DNA from: DDH964 sp963806685
Lineage (GTDB): Bacteria > Desulfobacterota > Desulfuromonadia > Desulfuromonadales > DDH964
Length of the DNA stretch: 64,000 bases
Direction of reading: 5' to 3'
Assembly (NCBI GenBank): GCA_963806685.1
Contig: CAWDZB010000005.1
Location: 79,570 to 143,569, forward strand
A model generated the notes under the pieces. That model ran no database searches, was not told the DNA's origin, and saw only the letters and a program-made list of their open reading frames with translations. Of this stretch, positions 44,529 through 52,406 are shown piece after piece. How positions within the stretch are numbered: position 1 is the stretch's first letter; each line of letters opens with the position of its first letter. A program made the translations under genes and the position numbers.

Positions 44529-44844
44529 GGTTCCTCCTTGCGTCCATGCGGTTGGGATGATCTTCTCTGCTGTCTTCGATTATAGCCCCCAGGCACCCCG
44601 AGGCCTTGACCGCCATCAAAACCGGCACCGCAGAGGGTGTAAAAGTGGGCTTTTTTGCAGCAGGCGGTAGAACCCAAGCTTGTCGCCCCACATTCGGCCC
44701 TAAAATAAGCCTTGGGCGACGAAGCCGGGGCGCAGAAAACCCGGTAGCGAAAATTTTATCTTTACTTGGTGATGAGAATTGGCCTAATATGGCGAAATTC
44801 CGCCTGTATACGCTTTGCGGGATTGGACTTTGGGGGATTAAATC

Positions 44845-46785
44845 ATGAAAAGCCAGGCAACCCGCATCCTTCTGGTTGAAGACTCGGCGACCCATGCGGC
44901 GATCATCCGCGAGGCGCTGGAGTCCGAAGCCAATCCGGTGAAATTGACGGTCGTGCAAAGCCTGGCCGAGGCGCGTGCCCGTCTGGGCGAGTCGGTTCCC
45001 GACCTGGCGATCATTGATTTGCTGCTGCCCGACGGCAAGGGCACCGAGCTTTTGCCCAACGACCCGGAGGAAGCGGCCTATCCCGCCCTGATCATGACCA
45101 GCCACGGGGACGAGCAGGCGGCGGTCGAGGCGATGAAGGCGGGCGTGCTGGACTACGTCGTCAAGTCGGCCGAGACCCTGGTCGACATGCCGCGCATCGT
45201 CGAGCGGGCCCTGCGCGAATGGAGCCAGGTCGTCGAGCGCCGGCGGGCCGAGGAGGCGCTGCGGGCGAGCGAGGAGCGGTTCCGCTCCTTTTTCGAGTCG
45301 GCCGCCTCCGGCATGGCCATTCTCGGTCCGGACGGGAGGGCGCTGCAGGTCAACCCGGCCCTTTGCCGGGTTTCGGGCTACAGCGAGGCCGAGGCAATGG
45401 GAATGAACCTCTTCGCAGCCACCCATCCTGACGATCGGGAGGAGACCCGCCGGCTCTTCGCCGAGATCCGGGCCGGGCGCCGTCAGGGCGCCGACTACGA
45501 GCAGCGCTTTTTGCATCGCGACGGTTCGGTCATCTGGGGGCGAGTCACGGTGGCGGGGGTGTATGGTCCCGACGGGGCATTGAGCTATTTTGCCACCAAC
45601 GTGCAGGACATCACCGAGTCCAAGCGGGTCCAGGACCAGATTCGCGAGTCGCAGCAGATGCTGCAATTGGTCCTCGACTACATCCCCCAGCACGTCTTCT
45701 GGAAAGACCGCGACTCCGTATTGCGCGGCTGCAATCGCAATTTCGCCCGGGCCGCGGGGTTTGAGAAGCCCAAGGACGTGATCGGCAAGACCGACTACGA
45801 GCTGGCCTGGAAGAAGGAGGAGGCCGATTTCTACCGGGAGTGCGACCGCCGGGTGATGGCGGCGGACGCGCCGGAGCTGCACATCATCGAACCGCAGCTC
45901 CAGGCCAGCGGCAAGCAGGCCTGGCTTGACACCAACAAGATTCCCCTCCATGACGAACAGGGGCGGGTGGTCGGGATCCTCGGCACCTTCGAGGACATTA
46001 CCGAACGCAAGCGGGCCGAGGAGGCCCTGGTCGAAGCCAACCGCGACCTGGACGCCTTCGTCTACACCATCTCCCACGACCTGCGCACCCCCCTGACGCC
46101 GATCATCGGCTACGCCGAATTCCTCCAGGAGACCTGCCGGGAAAAGCTGGACATGCAGTCCCTCGGTTGCCTGGTCGCGATCGAGAACCAGGGGAAAAGG
46201 ATGCTGGCGCTGATGGAAGACCTGCTGACCCTGGCCAAGGTGGGTTACGTGCGGCGGCCGGACGAGCCGGTCGACCTCGACGGAGTGGTGGCGGAGGCCC
46301 TGGGAAACATGAAGTTCCTGATGGCGGAGGCCGTCGTCACCGTGGAGAAAAAACCCCTGCCCGGGCTGCGGCTGCCGCGGACCCTCCTGACCCAGGTATT
46401 CGACAACCTGATCGGCAATGCCATCCGCTACGCGGGAAAGGATGGCAGCCCCATCGAGGTCGGGGGAGAGCGCCAGGGGGACCTGGTGTTGCTCTATGTC
46501 CGGGACCATGGCCCGGGCATTCCGGAAGTTGAGCGTGGCCGCGTCTTCGAGGTTTTTTACCGGGGCGCTGCGGGCAAAAAGGTTCCCGGTACCGGGGTGG
46601 GGCTTGCCACGGTCCAGAAGATTGCCCGTCTCTACGGGGGACGTGCCTGGGTGGAGGAAACGCCCGGCGGCGGCAGCACCTTCCGGCTGGAGATCGCGGC
46701 GGTTCCCACCGCCGCCGAATGCGAGGAGCATCACCTGTGGGAGGATCGAGATCCAGCCGTCGCCTCCTCGGGCAACGGCCGGTAG
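44845..46785 (+). CDS. Receiver-PAS-PAS sensor histidine kinase
   Basis: 646 residues, GGGGGATTAAATC then ATG. Domain order: an N-terminal receiver (about residues 7-125; ILLVEDSATHAAIIREAL, phosphoacceptor Asp in LAIIDLLLPDGKGTE), PAS 1 (about 145-260), PAS 2 (about 275-395; LVLDYIPQHVFWKDRDSVLR), a dimerisation domain with H-box TISHDLRTPLTPIIGYAEFL (His near residue 409), and an ATPase domain with VFDNLIGNAIRYAGKDG and GTGVGLATVQKIARLYGG. No membrane helices, so it is a cytoplasmic kinase, probably fed by another kinase through its receiver. No partner regulator lies next to it. Confidence 0.92.
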   Translation: MKSQATRILLVEDSATHAAIIREALESEANPVKLTVVQSLAEARARLGESVPDLAIIDLLLPDGKGTELLPNDPEEAAYPALIMTSHGDEQAAVEAMKAGVLDYVVKSAETLVDMPRIVERALREWSQVVERRRAEEALRASEERFRSFFESAASGMAILGPDGRALQVNPALCRVSGYSEAEAMGMNLFAATHPDDREETRRLFAEIRAGRRQGADYEQRFLHRDGSVIWGRVTVAGVYGPDGALSYFATNVQDITESKRVQDQIRESQQMLQLVLDYIPQHVFWKDRDSVLRGCNRNFARAAGFEKPKDVIGKTDYELAWKKEEADFYRECDRRVMAADAPELHIIEPQLQASGKQAWLDTNKIPLHDEQGRVVGILGTFEDITERKRAEEALVEANRDLDAFVYTISHDLRTPLTPIIGYAEFLQETCREKLDMQSLGCLVAIENQGKRMLALMEDLLTLAKVGYVRRPDEPVDLDGVVAEALGNMKFLMAEAVVTVEKKPLPGLRLPRTLLTQVFDNLIGNAIRYAGKDGSPIEVGGERQGDLVLLYVRDHGPGIPEVERGRVFEVFYRGAAGKKVPGTGVGLATVQKIARLYGGRAWVEETPGGGSTFRLEIAAVPTAAECEEHHLWEDRDPAVASSGNGR

Positions 46786-46828
46786 TCTTCAGGCGCCCCG
46801 CAAACAAAACCATTCATTGAACATGAAA

Positions 46829-46858
46829 GGCCTGCCTGGCGATCCGGGCGGGCTTTTC
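46829..46858 (+). terminator. Terminator after the sensor kinase gene
   Basis: GGCCTGCCT and GGGCGGGC pair with one G-T wobble around a 9-base loop, followed by TTTTCTC. Confidence 0.75.
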
Positions 46859-46859
46859 T

Positions 46860-47284
46860 CGTATCTCGACCACCTTCCAGGAGCTCACCTTGGGAGCAAA
46901 AATGATGTGCCGGCTTTGCGCCTGACGAGGCCACAGCGGACCAGGTGCTGGAATAGGTGGTGGTTCAATTCGGATTCAAGCCTGAATTCAGGACCCGATC
47001 CGATTTCTATCCCCGGTGATCCGGTTAGAGCCGCGCGCAATCGGCTTGCACTTGACTCGCCGCGGCCGCTAGCCCGGCGCGAGGTTGACAGGGCCGAATG
47101 CGGTGTTAAAGGGAATTCGTGGGGGAGAAAATGTCGAGGGGAAACGGAAAGACCGGGATCAGGTAACGGGCCGTCTGTTCGGCAGCATGCCGGCATGCGG
47201 CCCTTGCCCTTCGCGGGAACGATTGCGGCCGGCCCGGGGTCGGCCGCCAGAACCGAACCGACCAGCCAGGAAAGGAGGAAGGCC
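46860..47284. other. Non-coding region before the GYD gene
   Basis: About 425 bp. The open frame that runs through it into the GYD gene has no protein character. It must contain the GYD promoter, but no clear -35/-10 pair was picked. Confidence 0.45.
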
Positions 47285-47575
47285 ATGGCAACCTTTATCA
47301 CCCTGATCAACCTCACCGACCAGGGGGCGCGCAACATCAAGGATTCCCCGAAGCGGTTCGAGGCCTACAAGGCTCAGGCGGAGAAGTTGGGTTTGACCAT
47401 CAAGAGCGTCTACTGGACGACGGGCAAGTACGACATGATCCTGACTATCGAGGGGAGCGAGGAAGCGGCGATGACCTCCCTGCTGAAGACCATCACCCAA
47501 GGCAACGTGCGCTCCCAGACCCTGCGCGCCTTTTCCATCGACGAGATGAAGGGCTTCGTCGGCAAGCTTCCCTGA
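47285..47575 (+). CDS. GYD-domain protein
   Basis: 96 residues from ATG 47285 with AAAGGAGG upstream; a much longer upstream extension of the frame is not real. MATFITLINLTDQGARNIKD, VYWTTGKYDMILTIEGSEEA and NVRSQTLRAFSIDEMKG match the GYD family (the G-x-Y-D motif reads GKYD), a small dimeric ferredoxin-like fold of unknown function that is common in bacteria. It is followed by repeat copy B and precedes no other gene in the same direction until hsdM. Confidence 0.88.
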   Translation: MATFITLINLTDQGARNIKDSPKRFEAYKAQAEKLGLTIKSVYWTTGKYDMILTIEGSEEAAMTSLLKTITQGNVRSQTLRAFSIDEMKGFVGKLP

Positions 47576-47619
47576 AGCTGCGCGAGCTGAGTCCCCTGGC
47601 AGAAATTGCAATGGCCCAA

Positions 47620-48215
47620 CCCGGGAAACGAGATTGACCTGACCTCGCTGCAAGCTTTTCCCTGCTTGGGCAACAGCCAGCCGAAACCGGCGGGACGCGC
47701 CCCGCCAGGCGCCTCCCTTTTTGTCCAGGCGGCGACAAAAAGGGAGCAAAAAGCGCCTTCCCCTGCGGGGGGCATGCGCTCGCGAGGTTTCGCTGTCCCG
47801 GAATTCCCTCGCCGGCAACCGACTCCACCGGAGCTACGTGGCGACGATCGCGTCGCTGATCACGATTCTCGCTCCGCATGGGGTTACCCCTTTTCGTTCT
47901 GCGTGGTGAGTAGCACTGGTGTTTATAAAGCTTCTGAAACCAAGCAGCGCCGGAGTTCGCTCGGCTTGACCGCGTGCCGGAACAACCACCGCCCTGCGCA
48001 GAAGGAGCAAACGAAGACGCGCCGCCCCTACCTCAGCAAGAGGGTATTCAGATGCTCAAGCCGTCGCGTCCCCATGCCGGCGGCAGCCCGGGTTCTTTTG
48101 GTTACTTTTCTGAGCCGAATCAGAAAAGTAACTCGTCCGGCGGAACGAGACCCGCCGACTTTTATCCCTCTTTTGGGCAGTTATCTCGGAGTGGAAACTA
48201 CTTCAACTAATAATC
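47620..48215. repeat. Structured dispersed repeat, copy B (inverted relative to copy A)
   Basis: Reverse complement of the 39.7 kb repeat over its whole length, with scattered differences. Left end: GGCGGG(N6)CCCGCC-type hairpin at 47689-47706, then TTTTTGTC and GACAAAAA. Right end: GTTACTTTTCTG and CAGAAAAGTAAC at 48101-48132, then GGCGGAACGAGACCCGCC at 48139-48156. The base pairing is preserved between copies. No gene inside. Confidence 0.75.
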
Positions 48216-48274
48216 CGATCTGATCAGCTTTCCTGGTAAACCGCCGCCATGAAAATTTCCGTCGGTCGGTGAGA

Positions 48275-49032
48275 CTACTTCACGCCGAACACCTTTTGCA
48301 GCAGCTCCGTGGTGCGCTTGGCCGGGTCCTGGCGGATCGCGGCCTCTTCCCGGGCCAGGTAGTAGAAGACCCCGTCCAGCCCCTTGTCGACCACGTACTT
48401 GGTCAGGTCGGCCTGGACGTCGGGGACGAAGGGGAGGTTGCGGTACTCGCCCATCGCCGCGTTGTAGGTCTGCACCGCCCCGACCTGCTCCAGGCTCTGG
48501 CTGACGATCGGCTCCATCTTGGTGCTCAGCGGCGCGCTCATCTTGCCCTGGAAGTAGCGGGTCGCGGCATCGTCCGGGCCGTTGTAGATCGCCTTGACGT
48601 CCTCCAGGGTCATCTGCTGGATGGCATCCAAAAACAGCCCCTTGGCTTCCGGCACCGCCTGTTCCGCGGCGCGGTTCAGCTTCAGCTCCAAATCATTGAA
48701 GGTCCCGCCCATGCCGACGGCATTCAGCGCCGATCTAGCCTTCTCCAGGCTCTGCGGCAGCGGGATGTGGATCTTCGGATCGGCGTTGAAGCCGTCCACC
48801 GTGCCCAGCTGGGTGACCACCCGCTCCGAGCCGACCCGCAGCGCCTCCTTGAGGCCGGCGGCGATGTCGGTGTTGGAGAGGGCCGAGGCGGTGTCGTCGA
48901 CGACTGGCTGCCGCCGAGCAGCTCCTGGGTCTTTTTGAGCCAGTCGAAGGCGGGGGCGGGGAGGGGGAGGGACAGGACCAGGAGGGTGGCTACGGCGGCG
49001 GTGGTGATGCGGTAAAAGGATGGGCGTTTCAT
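48275..49032 (-). CDS. DUF4197 periplasmic protein, one frameshift
   Basis: Two frames together give about 251 residues. Frame one (49032-48904) holds the start and signal peptide (ITTAAVATLLVLSLPLPAPA, FDWLKKTQELLGGSQ). The other (48901-48275) continues VDDTASALSNTDIAAGLKEA, FNDLELKLNRAAEQAVPEAK, LSTKMEPIVSQSLEQVGAVQ and ends LLQKVFGVK. The break is two surplus bases (or one lost) at 48902-48903. DUF4197 proteins are secreted and of unknown function. The frameshift interrupts an otherwise intact gene, so a sequence error is as likely as real loss. Confidence 0.82.
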
Positions 49033-49179
49033 GGGTGGTTCCTCCGGTGAGGGTTGGTGGTGGTTGGGTTTGCTTGCAGTATAGGTTGGTTGCGGCGGGG
49101 GGCAAGGGGGGCGGATAGGGGATCGGGAGAAGGGAAAGAGGAAATTCCTTCCTTGCCGAGTGACCGGCCGACGTTGTAT

Positions 49180-49264
49180 AACAGCACCTAATGTTTTGCA
49201 TTTCTGGAGGGAACCCTGCTGCATCACTGACCACAGTTGCCAACCGGAAACTGTGGTTTTTTAT
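49180..49264 (+). ncRNA. Candidate small RNA or hsdM leader ending in a terminator
   Basis: CCACAGTT and AACTGTGG (49231-49256) followed by TTTTTTAT is a good plus-strand terminator, yet no gene lies before it on that strand. TTGCCG, 18 bp, then TATAAC near 49152-49181 could be its promoter. The product would be an RNA of about 80 bases ending 56 bp before hsdM; alternatively it is an attenuator in the hsd leader. Confidence 0.4.
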
Positions 49265-49319
49265 CTTCCTTCCAAGGCCTTATCCTGATTTCAATTCAAA
49301 GATTTCCTAAAAAGGAACC

Positions 49320-51251
49320 GTGCAAGTGGAACTGGCAAAGTTACTCAATGGATTGTCCCGAACAAGACTTCTTGACCTTGCGGCACATTTTGAGCTGAGC
49401 GGTCTGACCGGCAGGAAAAAAGACGAGATCGTAACCGCGTTGGCCAGCCATTCAAAGGTCAATTTTGATGGGGTTCTGGTCCTTCTGAAGCGCGATGAGT
49501 TGAAAGCTCTCTGCCGTGCCCGTGCTCTGGACGATTCCGGGCGGGAGAAGGCCGTGCTGATTGCCCGGCTGACCGGCAAAGCTCCGGCAGCTGACGCCAA
49601 GGAAGCCAAGGCCAAACCCGCCAAGCGGGGCCGAAAGGCTAAGGGGAATGGCAATGGCAACGGCAATGGGGAGAAGTCTCTTGAGAACTGGATCTGGGAT
49701 GCGGCCTGCTCCATCCGCGGGGCGAAGGACGCGCCCAAGTACAAAGATTACATCCTGCCGCTGATCTTCACCAAGCGCCTCTGCGATGTCTTCGACGACG
49801 AGTTGAACCGCATTGCCGCCGCGGTCGGCTCGCGGGCGAAGGCCTTCCAACTGGTCAGGCTCGACTGGCACAAGGTCACGGACAAGAAGAAGGCGATGGT
49901 GCGCTTCTTCCTCCCCCTGATGCCGGACAATCCCGACGAGCCGGTCTGGGCGGTCATCCGCAAGCGGACCAAGAGCGATCCGGCGCAGATCGGCGAGGGG
50001 GAGCGCGTCACCAGCCACATGCGGGCGATCGCCAAGGAGAACCCGCTGCTGCAGGGGATCATCGACCGGGTCGACTTCAACGCCACCACCCACGGCCAGC
50101 GCGACCTCGACGACGACCGGCTCTCCAACCTCATCGAGGCGATCAGCACCAAGCGTCTCGGGCTCAAGAACGTGGAGCCGGACATCATCGGCAAGAGCTA
50201 CGAGTACCTGATCCGCAAGTTCGCCGAGGGGGGCGGCCAGAGCGCCGGGGAGTTCTACACCCCGAAGGAAGTCGGCATGATCATGGCCAGGGTCATGGAC
50301 GCGGAACCGGGGATGGAGGTCTACGACCCCTGCTGCGGCTCGGGCGGGCTGCTCATCAAGTGCGAGATCGCCATGGAGGAGAAGATGCGCCTGCGCAGCC
50401 GCGACGATCATTCACCGCTCAAGCTCTACGGCCAGGAGTACATCGCCGACACCTGGGCCATGGCCAACATGAACATGATCATTCACGACATGGAAGGGGA
50501 GATCGAGATCGGCGACACCTTCAAGAATCCCAAGTTCCGCAAGAACGGGCGGCTTCGCACCTTCGACCGGGTGGTCGCCAATCCGATGTGGAACCAGGAC
50601 TGGTTCACCGAGGCCGATTACGACAGCGACGAGCTCGACCGCTTCCCTCCAGGGGCCGGTTTCCCCGGCAAATCATCCGCCGACTGGGGATGGGTGCAGC
50701 ACATGCACGCCAGCCTCAACGCCACCGGCCGGGCCGCGGTCGTTCTCGACACGGGGGCTGTCTCCCGGGGTTCGGGCAATGCCGGCACCAACAAGGAGAA
50801 GAGCGTCCGCCAGTGGTTCGTCGATCACGACCTGGTCGAAAGTGTCCTCTATCTGCCGGAGAACCTTTTCTACAACACCTCGGCGCCGGGGATCGTCCTT
50901 TTTCTCAACAAGGCCAAGCCAAAGGAGCGGCAGGGGAAGGTTTTTCTGGTCAACGCCAGTCGGGTCTTCGAGAAGGGCGACCCGAAGAACTTCATTCCCG
51001 ATGATGGGATCACACGGATTGCCGACACCCTCATCCACTGGACCGAAGAGGAGAAGTTCAGCCGCATCGTCGAGCATGCCGAGCTGAAGAAGAACGACTA
51101 CAACATCTCCCCCAGCCGCTACATCCACACGGGCGAGGCGGAGACCTACCGGCCGATTCCCGAGATCGTGGCGGAGTTGGAGGCGATCGAGGCCGAGGCG
51201 CGGGAGACGGACAAGGCGCTGAAGGAGATACTGGCGAAGATCATGGGATGA
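49320..51251 (+). CDS. hsdM: Type I restriction-modification DNA methylase with N-terminal SAP-like domains
   Basis: 643 residues, GTG start after AAAAAGGAACC. Residues 1-90 hold two SAP-like DNA-binding motifs (LSRTRLLDLAAHFELSGLTG; LKRDELKALCRARALDDSGR), then a Lys/Gly/Asn linker, then the HsdM helical domain (ENWIWDAACSIRGAKDAPKY) and N6-adenine methylase core with motif I VYDPCCGSGGLLIKCE and motif IV VVANPMWNQDWF. The usual NPPF/Y reads NPMW, as in a distinct HsdM branch. It methylates the system's target adenine together with HsdS. First gene of the island operon; no damage seen. Confidence 0.93.
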   Translation: MQVELAKLLNGLSRTRLLDLAAHFELSGLTGRKKDEIVTALASHSKVNFDGVLVLLKRDELKALCRARALDDSGREKAVLIARLTGKAPAADAKEAKAKPAKRGRKAKGNGNGNGNGEKSLENWIWDAACSIRGAKDAPKYKDYILPLIFTKRLCDVFDDELNRIAAAVGSRAKAFQLVRLDWHKVTDKKKAMVRFFLPLMPDNPDEPVWAVIRKRTKSDPAQIGEGERVTSHMRAIAKENPLLQGIIDRVDFNATTHGQRDLDDDRLSNLIEAISTKRLGLKNVEPDIIGKSYEYLIRKFAEGGGQSAGEFYTPKEVGMIMARVMDAEPGMEVYDPCCGSGGLLIKCEIAMEEKMRLRSRDDHSPLKLYGQEYIADTWAMANMNMIIHDMEGEIEIGDTFKNPKFRKNGRLRTFDRVVANPMWNQDWFTEADYDSDELDRFPPGAGFPGKSSADWGWVQHMHASLNATGRAAVVLDTGAVSRGSGNAGTNKEKSVRQWFVDHDLVESVLYLPENLFYNTSAPGIVLFLNKAKPKERQGKVFLVNASRVFEKGDPKNFIPDDGITRIADTLIHWTEEEKFSRIVEHAELKKNDYNISPSRYIHTGEAETYRPIPEIVAELEAIEAEARETDKALKEILAKIMG

Positions 51252-51266
51252 CAGAACAGGGAGGGG

Positions 51267-51286
51267 CAACATCAAATTTGATGTTG
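51267..51286. promoter_or_regulatory. 20 bp perfect palindrome upstream of the toxin-antitoxin pair
   Basis: CAACATCAAATTTGATGTTG is its own reverse complement over all 20 bases and ends two bases before the toxin start. Such sites bind HigA/XRE antitoxins for autorepression. It lies between hsdM and the rest of the operon. Confidence 0.75.
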
Positions 51287-51287
51287 A

Positions 51288-51647
51288 ATGGGTATGGAGT
51301 TCAGTGTAGAGTTTTATGAGACGGAAGGCGGAGCCTGCCCGGTTCGCGAGTTTCTGGATGAACTGAAAGCCAGCGATCCGGATGATTTTGCGGCGGTGGT
51401 TGCCGGGCTGGCAAAACTGCACAATCGCCAGTATCACCGGGAGCTGCTATCCAAAGCGCTCGGCGATGGGCTGTTCGAACTGCGTCACGTGGGGAAGCTC
51501 AATACCCGGGTGCTGTGGTTCTTCGTCAGGAACCGCCGTATCGTCGCGGTGCATGGCATCCGCAACAAGGGCCAGGCCATCCCGGCCCGGGATCTCGCAA
51601 CTGCGCGGGAACGGATGCGCGATTGGCAAAAGCGAGTGAGCAAATGA
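51288..51647 (+). CDS. higB: HigB/RelE-type (Gp49-like) toxin
   Basis: 119 residues. VEFYETEGGACPVREFLDEL, LLSKALGDGLFELRHVGKLN and RVLWFFVRNRRIVAVHGIRN with KGQAIPARDLATARERM are characteristic of the phage-derived Gp49-like/HigB toxin family of ribosome-dependent or free mRNA interferases. The start is ATG 51288 or the next ATG at 51294; ribosome site weak, as often for autoregulated toxins. Toxin-first order and an ATGA overlap with the XRE gene are typical of higBA. It lies inside the type I RM operon, which would tie cell survival to keeping the operon. Confidence 0.88.
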   Translation: MGMEFSVEFYETEGGACPVREFLDELKASDPDDFAAVVAGLAKLHNRQYHRELLSKALGDGLFELRHVGKLNTRVLWFFVRNRRIVAVHGIRNKGQAIPARDLATARERMRDWQKRVSK

Positions 51648-51997
51648 AAAAGACCAACTTCGATCAATATCTTGAAGAACAGCTGCAGAACCCGGATTTT
51701 GCCGCCCGCTTCGAGCAGGCCGGCGCTGCCTGGGATGTTGCGCTGCAGATTGCCACACTTCGCCAGAGGGCCGGGCTTTCCCAAAAGGAGTTGGCAAAAC
51801 TCCTAAACACCTCCCAGCAGCAGGTCAGCCGCCTGGAATCCGCCAGTTATGAGGGGCATTCGCTCAGCATGCTGCGTCGCGTCGCCGAGGCCCTGCACGC
51901 CCGGGTGCGTGTTGTCTTTGAGCCGCTTGAGAATGGGGCAGGAGCGCATGTGGCCGAGAGTCCGGAAGGGTATGGCAAAAAACGTCTCAAAACCTGA
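51644..51997 (+). CDS. higA: HigA-type XRE antitoxin
   Basis: 117 residues from ATG 51644, overlapping the toxin stop by four bases, so translation is coupled. The N-terminal helix (MKKTNFDQYLEEQLQNPDF) would contact the toxin, and the helix-turn-helix is LRQRAGLSQKELAKLLNTSQ with QQVSRLESASYEGHSLSML. The C-terminal tail is disordered and basic (YGKKRLKT). It neutralises the HigB-type toxin and probably binds the 20 bp palindrome upstream. Confidence 0.88.
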   Translation: MKKTNFDQYLEEQLQNPDFAARFEQAGAAWDVALQIATLRQRAGLSQKELAKLLNTSQQQVSRLESASYEGHSLSMLRRVAEALHARVRVVFEPLENGAGAHVAESPEGYGKKRLKT

Positions 51998-52014
51998 GCC
52001 AAAAAATCCGCATC

Positions 52015-52296
52015 ATGAAAAAGGATGACATGGAAAATCTGCTTTCGGCTGCCCGGCGGCTGCAGGAAGCCAAATGCCAGGCTCGGGCGCTCGGCAGGTT
52101 TGTCGAAGAACGGGACCTGCTGGAATGTCCTGTCTGCGGCTTGTGGGAGGATGCGAACTGCGAGGGGATGCTGCTGGTTTACCAGAAGGATGATCCTTCC
52201 CAAGTCGATAGCGGTCTGCGCTTCAGGGAGGTTGATGAGACGCACTTTGTTTGTCCGGCGTGTGGGGCGGCTGTGACGGTCGAAGAAAAGGGATGA
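52015..52296 (+). CDS. Small zinc-ribbon-like protein
   Basis: 93 residues. An N-terminal helix (MENLLSAARRLQEAKCQARA) precedes two CxxC pairs: CPVCGLWEDANC near residue 38 and CPACGAAVTVEEKG near the end, which would hold one zinc. I do not recognise the family. It sits 17 bp after higA and ends overlapping a 37-codon ORF that in turn overlaps hsdS, so it belongs to the operon. Possible roles are nucleic-acid binding or an adaptor for the RM complex; both are guesses. Confidence 0.7.
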   Translation: MKKDDMENLLSAARRLQEAKCQARALGRFVEERDLLECPVCGLWEDANCEGMLLVYQKDDPSQVDSGLRFREVDETHFVCPACGAAVTVEEKG

Positions 52297-52406
52297 TCCG
52301 GTTCAATCTGCCGAGCGAGGAGGAGTTGCGGGCGGAGGTTGAGCGGGAGCGGGAGATGGTGGTGAGGGAGAGGATGGAGAGGTATGGGGTGGAGGTAGCG
52401 CTTTGA
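52293..52406 (+). CDS. 37-residue coupled small ORF before hsdS
   Basis: The ATG overlaps the previous stop (ATGA) and its stop overlaps the TTG start of hsdS (TTGA). The product, MIRFNLPSEEELRAEVERER followed by EMVVRERMERYGVEVAL, is a highly charged predicted helix. It may be a real micro-protein or a device for translational coupling. Confidence 0.5.
   Translation: MIRFNLPSEEELRAEVEREREMVVRERMERYGVEVAL

Noticed and set aside
44640..44844. Possible c-di-GMP or other riboswitch before the sensor kinase gene
   Set aside because: Some stem-like words exist, but conserved core sequences of known classes were not found.
46418..47284. Long upstream extension of the GYD ORF
   Set aside because: It overlaps the sensor kinase and a terminator; the ATG at 47285 has a strong ribosome site and matches the family start.
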